Positions 50,556-53,863 of a DNA stretch of 53,863 nt are shown one piece after another (position 1 is the stretch's first letter; each line of letters opens with the position of its first letter). Origin of the DNA: Akkermansia sp. (GTDB lineage Bacteria; Verrucomicrobiota; Verrucomicrobiia; Verrucomicrobiales; Akkermansiaceae); the NCBI GenBank assembly GCA_017937215.1, contig JAGBDZ010000008.1:1-53863 (forward strand), given 5' to 3'. The notes under the pieces are model-generated. The model was not told the origin of the DNA. It did no database searches and saw nothing but the letters and a program-made list of their open reading frames with translations. Both the position numbers and the translations under genes were made by a program.

Positions 50556-52066
50556 TACTTCTTCTGAGGCTTGGGGGCGGGGCGCAGCTCCGGCATAAAA
50601 GTTTCGGCAGTTTTCTGCACTGCGGGGCGGAAAGGAGAACGAGGAGTCTGCTCCAGTAATCGCTGCATGAGGCGGCGCCCGTAAGGCTCCTCCTTATCCG
50701 CGAAAGCCAGTGTAGCCTGGAGCAACGATGCACGCACGCGGTTGCGTTCCGACCGGGCGCGTCGGGCCACCTGACCGAAACACTCCCCCGCCTGTTTCAG
50801 TTCACCCAGTTCTGCCAGATGCCAGGCCAGCATCTCCAGCAACTGAGCGCCCTCGGGACTAGTCAGCCGCGAGTGCACAGCATTCACCAATTGCGTACGG
50901 TTACCACCGCTCTGTTGCAGCAGGCGGCGCCACTGAACAAAGGCATTCTCCCCCGGGCCGCCATTGCGGTTCAGCACGTCAAAAGGGCGATACAGCGGGT
51001 CTCCCATCACCACGCCCTGCCACGACAACCAGGGAGTCGCCATCAGCGCAGCCTCTGCCACGGTATACCCCTTCAGCAAACGGTCATGGAAGACATCCGC
51101 TTTCAGGCAGCCCCCCAATGTAGGCTCATACACATTGCCGGCAGTGACCGCAGCCCCCCGCTGCAACAGAGCGCCCACCCAGTTATTGGCATCCTTGACC
51201 GATGTGCCGCTGAAAGAATGCAGGTGCAACGCCACAGCCCCGGGAGCAAACCGGAAACCGGCGGCAGTCTTCGGGTTAAACGGGCCATTGGCCGGGTGCG
51301 CATACCAGCCAAAATAGACGGCTGTATCCTGCATCAATGGGAAAGTGGCAGCCAGCGTCGCCTTGCTCTCCTCGTGGAAAAGAGGCTGTCCCACCTCACG
51401 AGACCGGCGTGCAACAGCTGAAAACCACTCATCGCCCTGCGGATAGGGGCCGCCCTGGTCCACCACGGTCCAGCCCCACAGACCGCGGCGTTCCACCTCT
51501 GCGGGGAACTGAATCATGCGGCGGATGGTTGTATCATCCGGGCCATCCATTCGAGTGACAGCGAGCACCGGTGGCTTCGCATCTTCCAGCCGCGCATCCT
51601 GTCCGAAAAAAGGATTGTTCAGCGGGCCGCCGGTATTGTAATTCGCACCCAGCAGCATCAGCTCCGAATCCACCGATGCGCAGTTCTGAAAGAGGATTCC
51701 CGGCTTCTTGCCCGGCACTTGTTCCTCGCGCACACGGAGCGGCATATCAGGCATGAGCACCATGGCCGCCACCGGCTTGAAGCCTTGCTGCGGCGCTGTC
51801 GGGAGCTGCCAGCACTCCTGCCGGGCGTGCAGCATGAGCGGATAGCGCAGTTTGGTATCAAACTCCTGCCGGGAAATATCCTGCCCCTTAGGCAGACCGC
51901 TGAGCCCTACGCATTGTCTGGCCGGAATGGAGCGTTTCGCGCAATAAGCACGGGCGCACTGCTCGCTGCGTCCGGAGGCGGCGTTATACACCACCACCAC
52001 CTGACTCGGAGTCAGCCCCCAGGCGGCCATACAGCCCAGCACTGCCACCAGCAAGCCGCGGAACAT
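50555..52066 (-). CDS. TIGR03790-type exported protein
   Basis: 503 residues with a signal peptide (MFRGLLVAVLGCMAAWGLT). The N-terminal domain has the hallmark VVVVYNAASGRSEQCARAYCAKRSIP, then VGLSGLPKGQDISRQEF and, further on, YFGWYAHPANGPFN, ALHLHSFSGTSV, AAVTAGNVYEPTL and GDPLYRPF. These are the features of TIGR03790, a family found in planctomycetes, verrucomicrobia and some proteobacteria, function unknown. The C-terminal 130 residues look like TPR-type helices. It starts 9 bp after ffh and is coupled to ogt. Confidence 0.85.
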   Translation of the reverse strand: MFRGLLVAVLGCMAAWGLTPSQVVVVYNAASGRSEQCARAYCAKRSIPARQCVGLSGLPKGQDISRQEFDTKLRYPLMLHARQECWQLPTAPQQGFKPVAAMVLMPDMPLRVREEQVPGKKPGILFQNCASVDSELMLLGANYNTGGPLNNPFFGQDARLEDAKPPVLAVTRMDGPDDTTIRRMIQFPAEVERRGLWGWTVVDQGGPYPQGDEWFSAVARRSREVGQPLFHEESKATLAATFPLMQDTAVYFGWYAHPANGPFNPKTAAGFRFAPGAVALHLHSFSGTSVKDANNWVGALLQRGAAVTAGNVYEPTLGGCLKADVFHDRLLKGYTVAEAALMATPWLSWQGVVMGDPLYRPFDVLNRNGGPGENAFVQWRRLLQQSGGNRTQLVNAVHSRLTSPEGAQLLEMLAWHLAELGELKQAGECFGQVARRARSERNRVRASLLQATLAFADKEEPYGRRLMQRLLEQTPRSPFRPAVQKTAETFMPELRPAPKPQKK

Positions 52067-52075
52067 GGCTCAACA

Positions 52076-53614
52076 TCAGCGTCTGCGGAACAGACCATTA
52101 AAAGCATTCATTCCCTTGGGCATCTTCGGCTTGGCGCCACCACCCATCAGAGCAGAGAGGTCGGGCATCTGGCTCATATCGGGCATGCCGCCCTGCCCCA
52201 TCAGCGCGCTCATATCAGGCATACCGGCTCCGCCCTGGCCTTTCATCAGGGCGCTCATATCGGGCATGCCGCCTTTGGCACCGCCGGCCGAGCGCATAAG
52301 ATTCTTCATCATGCCGCCCATCTTGCCTTTGCCCCCCATCATTTCCTTCATCTCCTTGAAGTTCTTGATAAAGCGGTTCACCTCGATTTCCGACACACCG
52401 GAGCCCTTGGCAATGCGGCGGCGGCGGCTGGGAATGAGCAGCTTGTAATTCAGTCTCTCTGCCGGAGTCATGGAAAGCACAATGGCCTCCATGCGTTTCA
52501 TGCGCTTCGGGTCCATGGCGCCGTCCGGCAGCTGCTTACGAATCTTGCTGAAACCGGGCAGCAGCCCCAGCAGACCCTCCAGCGGGCCCAGGCTCTGCAT
52601 CATCTTCATCTGGCTCAGGAAGTCGTTGAAGTTGAACTCACCGCTCATCATGCGGGTCATGGAGTTCATGGCGGATTCCTGATCAATCTTCTCAGCGGCT
52701 TTCTCCACCAGGCCCACAATATCACCCATGCCCAGAATGCGGTCGGCCATGCGCTGCGGCACAAAGGGGCCGAACATGTCCAGCTTCTCGCCCTCGCCCA
52801 TGTACTTGATGGGCTTGCCGGTGATAGCACGCATGGAAAGAGCAGCACCGCCGCGGGCGTCGCCATCCAGCTTCGTCAGGATGATACCGGTGAGGCCCAC
52901 CGCCTTGTCGAAGGTCTGGGCCACGCGAACCGCCTGCTGGCCGGTAGCAGCATCTGCCACCAGCAGAGCCTCCTGCGGCTCCAGGAACCTGGCCAGTTTC
53001 TTCAGCTCCGCCACCAGGTCCTCGTCTACCTCCTGGCGACCGGCCGTATCAAAGATAATCACGTCGTGCTCCTGCCCGGCAGCCCACTTGAGGGCATCCT
53101 TCGCCACGCGGATGACATCTTTCTCCGAAGCAGCGGGAGTATACACCGGCACCTCAATCTGCGCGGCCAGCGTGGCCAGCTGGTCAATGGCGGCTGGGCG
53201 AATCAAGTCGCAAGCCACCAGCAGCGGTTTGTGGCCTTCTTTCAGCAGACGGCGTGCCAGCTTGGCGCTGGTGGTCGTTTTACCGGCACCATTCAAGCCC
53301 ACCACCAGCACACGGGCGGGAGCAGGTTCCAGCTGCAGCGGGGCGGCATCACCACCCAGCAACTCTGCCAGCTGGTCGCGGAAAATCTTCACGAGCTGTT
53401 CACCCGGTTTCACGGACTTGAGCACCTTCTCGCCCAAGGCTTCTTCCTTTACATGCGCAATGAACTCACGCGCAACGCTGTACTCCACATCGGCATCCAG
53501 CAGAGCCATGCGCACATCGCGCAGAGCATCCTTGATGTTGGACTCTGTAATCTTGCTCAGCCCCCGCATTTTGCGGAAGGCATCATCGAGCTTATCGGAA
53601 AGAAGCGAAAACAT
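52076..53614 (-). CDS. ffh: Signal recognition particle GTPase Ffh with Met-rich C-terminal repeats
   Basis: 512 residues (E. coli 453). N domain (about 1-85), G domain with VGLNGAGKTTTSAKLA (G1), DTAGRQ (G3) and TKLDG (G4), and M domain (about 325-450) with SRRRRIAKGSG for SRP RNA binding. Beyond the normal end there is a Gly/Met/Pro-rich tail with four near-copies of MPDMSALM (encoded about 52140-52290), then a basic end (GLFRRR). Ffh binds signal sequences on the ribosome and delivers them to FtsY. It is the first gene of an ffh-TIGR03790-ogt operon, with a leaderless-type promoter. Confidence 0.96.
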   Translation of the reverse strand: MFSLLSDKLDDAFRKMRGLSKITESNIKDALRDVRMALLDADVEYSVAREFIAHVKEEALGEKVLKSVKPGEQLVKIFRDQLAELLGGDAAPLQLEPAPARVLVVGLNGAGKTTTSAKLARRLLKEGHKPLLVACDLIRPAAIDQLATLAAQIEVPVYTPAASEKDVIRVAKDALKWAAGQEHDVIIFDTAGRQEVDEDLVAELKKLARFLEPQEALLVADAATGQQAVRVAQTFDKAVGLTGIILTKLDGDARGGAALSMRAITGKPIKYMGEGEKLDMFGPFVPQRMADRILGMGDIVGLVEKAAEKIDQESAMNSMTRMMSGEFNFNDFLSQMKMMQSLGPLEGLLGLLPGFSKIRKQLPDGAMDPKRMKRMEAIVLSMTPAERLNYKLLIPSRRRRIAKGSGVSEIEVNRFIKNFKEMKEMMGGKGKMGGMMKNLMRSAGGAKGGMPDMSALMKGQGGAGMPDMSALMGQGGMPDMSQMPDLSALMGGGAKPKMPKGMNAFNGLFRRR

Positions 53615-53620
53615 GCCTGA

Positions 53621-53649
53621 TAATTAGCAGAAAACGCCCATACTGTCAA
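53621..53649 (-). promoter_or_regulatory. Promoter of ffh (leaderless type)
   Basis: On the minus strand: perfect TTGACA (53644-53649), a 17-bp spacer, TAATTA (53621-53626), then 6 nt and the ATG (53612-53614). Confidence 0.75.
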
Positions 53650-53663
53650 GCAACCACGCCGTC

Positions 53664-53863
53664 AGCACACGTGTCCCAAAGATTTTGTAGAGAATAGAAA
53701 TAGCAGCAACATTTTGGAAGAAGCCCCCCTCTGCTCAATAAATTGGAATTTGTCGGGCTGAAAGCCCGAGGAATTCTGAGCCCGCTAGGGCGACACTTTC
53801 CATAGCCCAGGGCGTGAGCCCTGGGTATGGTGTAGTAATAAGACCGGAACCCCGCCAGCTGGC
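53664..53863 (+). repeat. Palindrome-rich intergenic repeat, copy 2 (right window edge)
   Basis: Begins CACACGTGTCCCAAAG and carries the same ordered blocks as copy 1: GAGCCCG..AGGGCGA, ATAGCCCAGGG and CCCTGGGT, then CCGGAACCCCG. The pair near 53803-53826 forms a near-perfect hairpin with a 6-nt loop, and GTCGGGCTGAAAGCCCGAG near 53754 forms another. Between the first block and the second there is extra sequence not found in copy 1. It runs off the right edge. No coding frame is convincing. Confidence 0.6.

Noticed and set aside
53754..53826. Hairpins in the right repeat as a terminator or small RNA
   Set aside because: No T tract follows the stems and the same blocks occur in the left repeat, so a repeat element explains them better.

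Overview
The window is a dense, ordinary-looking chromosomal segment (about 50 protein genes, no tRNA, rRNA or CRISPR seen) from a moderately GC-rich Gram-negative bacterium. The gene mix suggests Verrucomicrobiota, probably an Akkermansia-like gut lineage. Pointers are the secreted GH35 beta-galactosidase, a TIGR03790-type secreted protein, an ExbB-ExbD-TPR operon without TonB, a SerA/DUF1015 pair, isolated ptsHI, and an almost complete lack of Shine-Dalgarno sites. This assignment is inference from content. Both ends lie in copies of one palindrome-rich intergenic repeat, pointing outward, which looks like a contig broken at repeats.

Layout. 1-640: repeat copy, a decayed 3' end of a CusA/CzcA-type RND pump, and a terminator. 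641-2750 (-): ptsH-ptsI. 2889-3566 (+): unknown protein. 3634-11312 (-): an operon reading exbB, exbD, large secreted TPR protein, class A PBP with a dead transpeptidase domain, IMPase, RsmB. 11436-12542 (+): alr. 12630-15647 (-): tpiA, then rppH-trmO-beta-lactamase-like. 15752-18443 (+): lipoprotein, FAH-family enzyme, pyrD. 18606-23901 (+): three exported helical proteins, DUF1015 protein, serA. 23968-24708 (-): acyl-ACP thioesterase. 24833-26077 (+): GYF-PrsW protease. 26087-27988 (-): GH35. 28092-33725 (+): YafK-like L,D-transpeptidase, tandem-repeat membrane protein, PAS-PAS-SpoIIE phosphatase, Arg-rich unknown protein, peptide deformylase. 33700-40786 (-): SDR, GH75-like exported protein, ruvA, squalene/phytoene synthase, preceded by GH13 and two pseudouridine synthases. 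40929-48263 (+): TPR protein, double thioredoxin, topoisomerase III, SBF-like transporter, YwaF-like protein. 48244-53614 (-): ffh, TIGR03790, ogt, then argD and an ankyrin protein.

The most striking system-level signal is in the promoters. More than twenty sigma-70-type boxes (TTGnnn, 16-18 bp, TAnnnT-like) can be read by eye. In many the start codon lies only 6-14 nt after the -10 hexamer, and in five exactly 6 nt. This predicts leaderless or nearly leaderless mRNAs for first genes of operons, and in several genes it decides the start codon.

Several enzymes depart from family rules at catalytic positions. The PBP has lost all three transpeptidase motifs. Alanine racemase has Phe where the second catalytic base (Tyr) belongs. 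A class 2-type dihydroorotate dehydrogenase carries Cys instead of the catalytic Ser. Cell-envelope functions are over-represented: PBP, GH75, YafK, Alr, PrsW, ExbBD, lipoprotein, thioredoxin. No clearly novel defence or mobile system was found.
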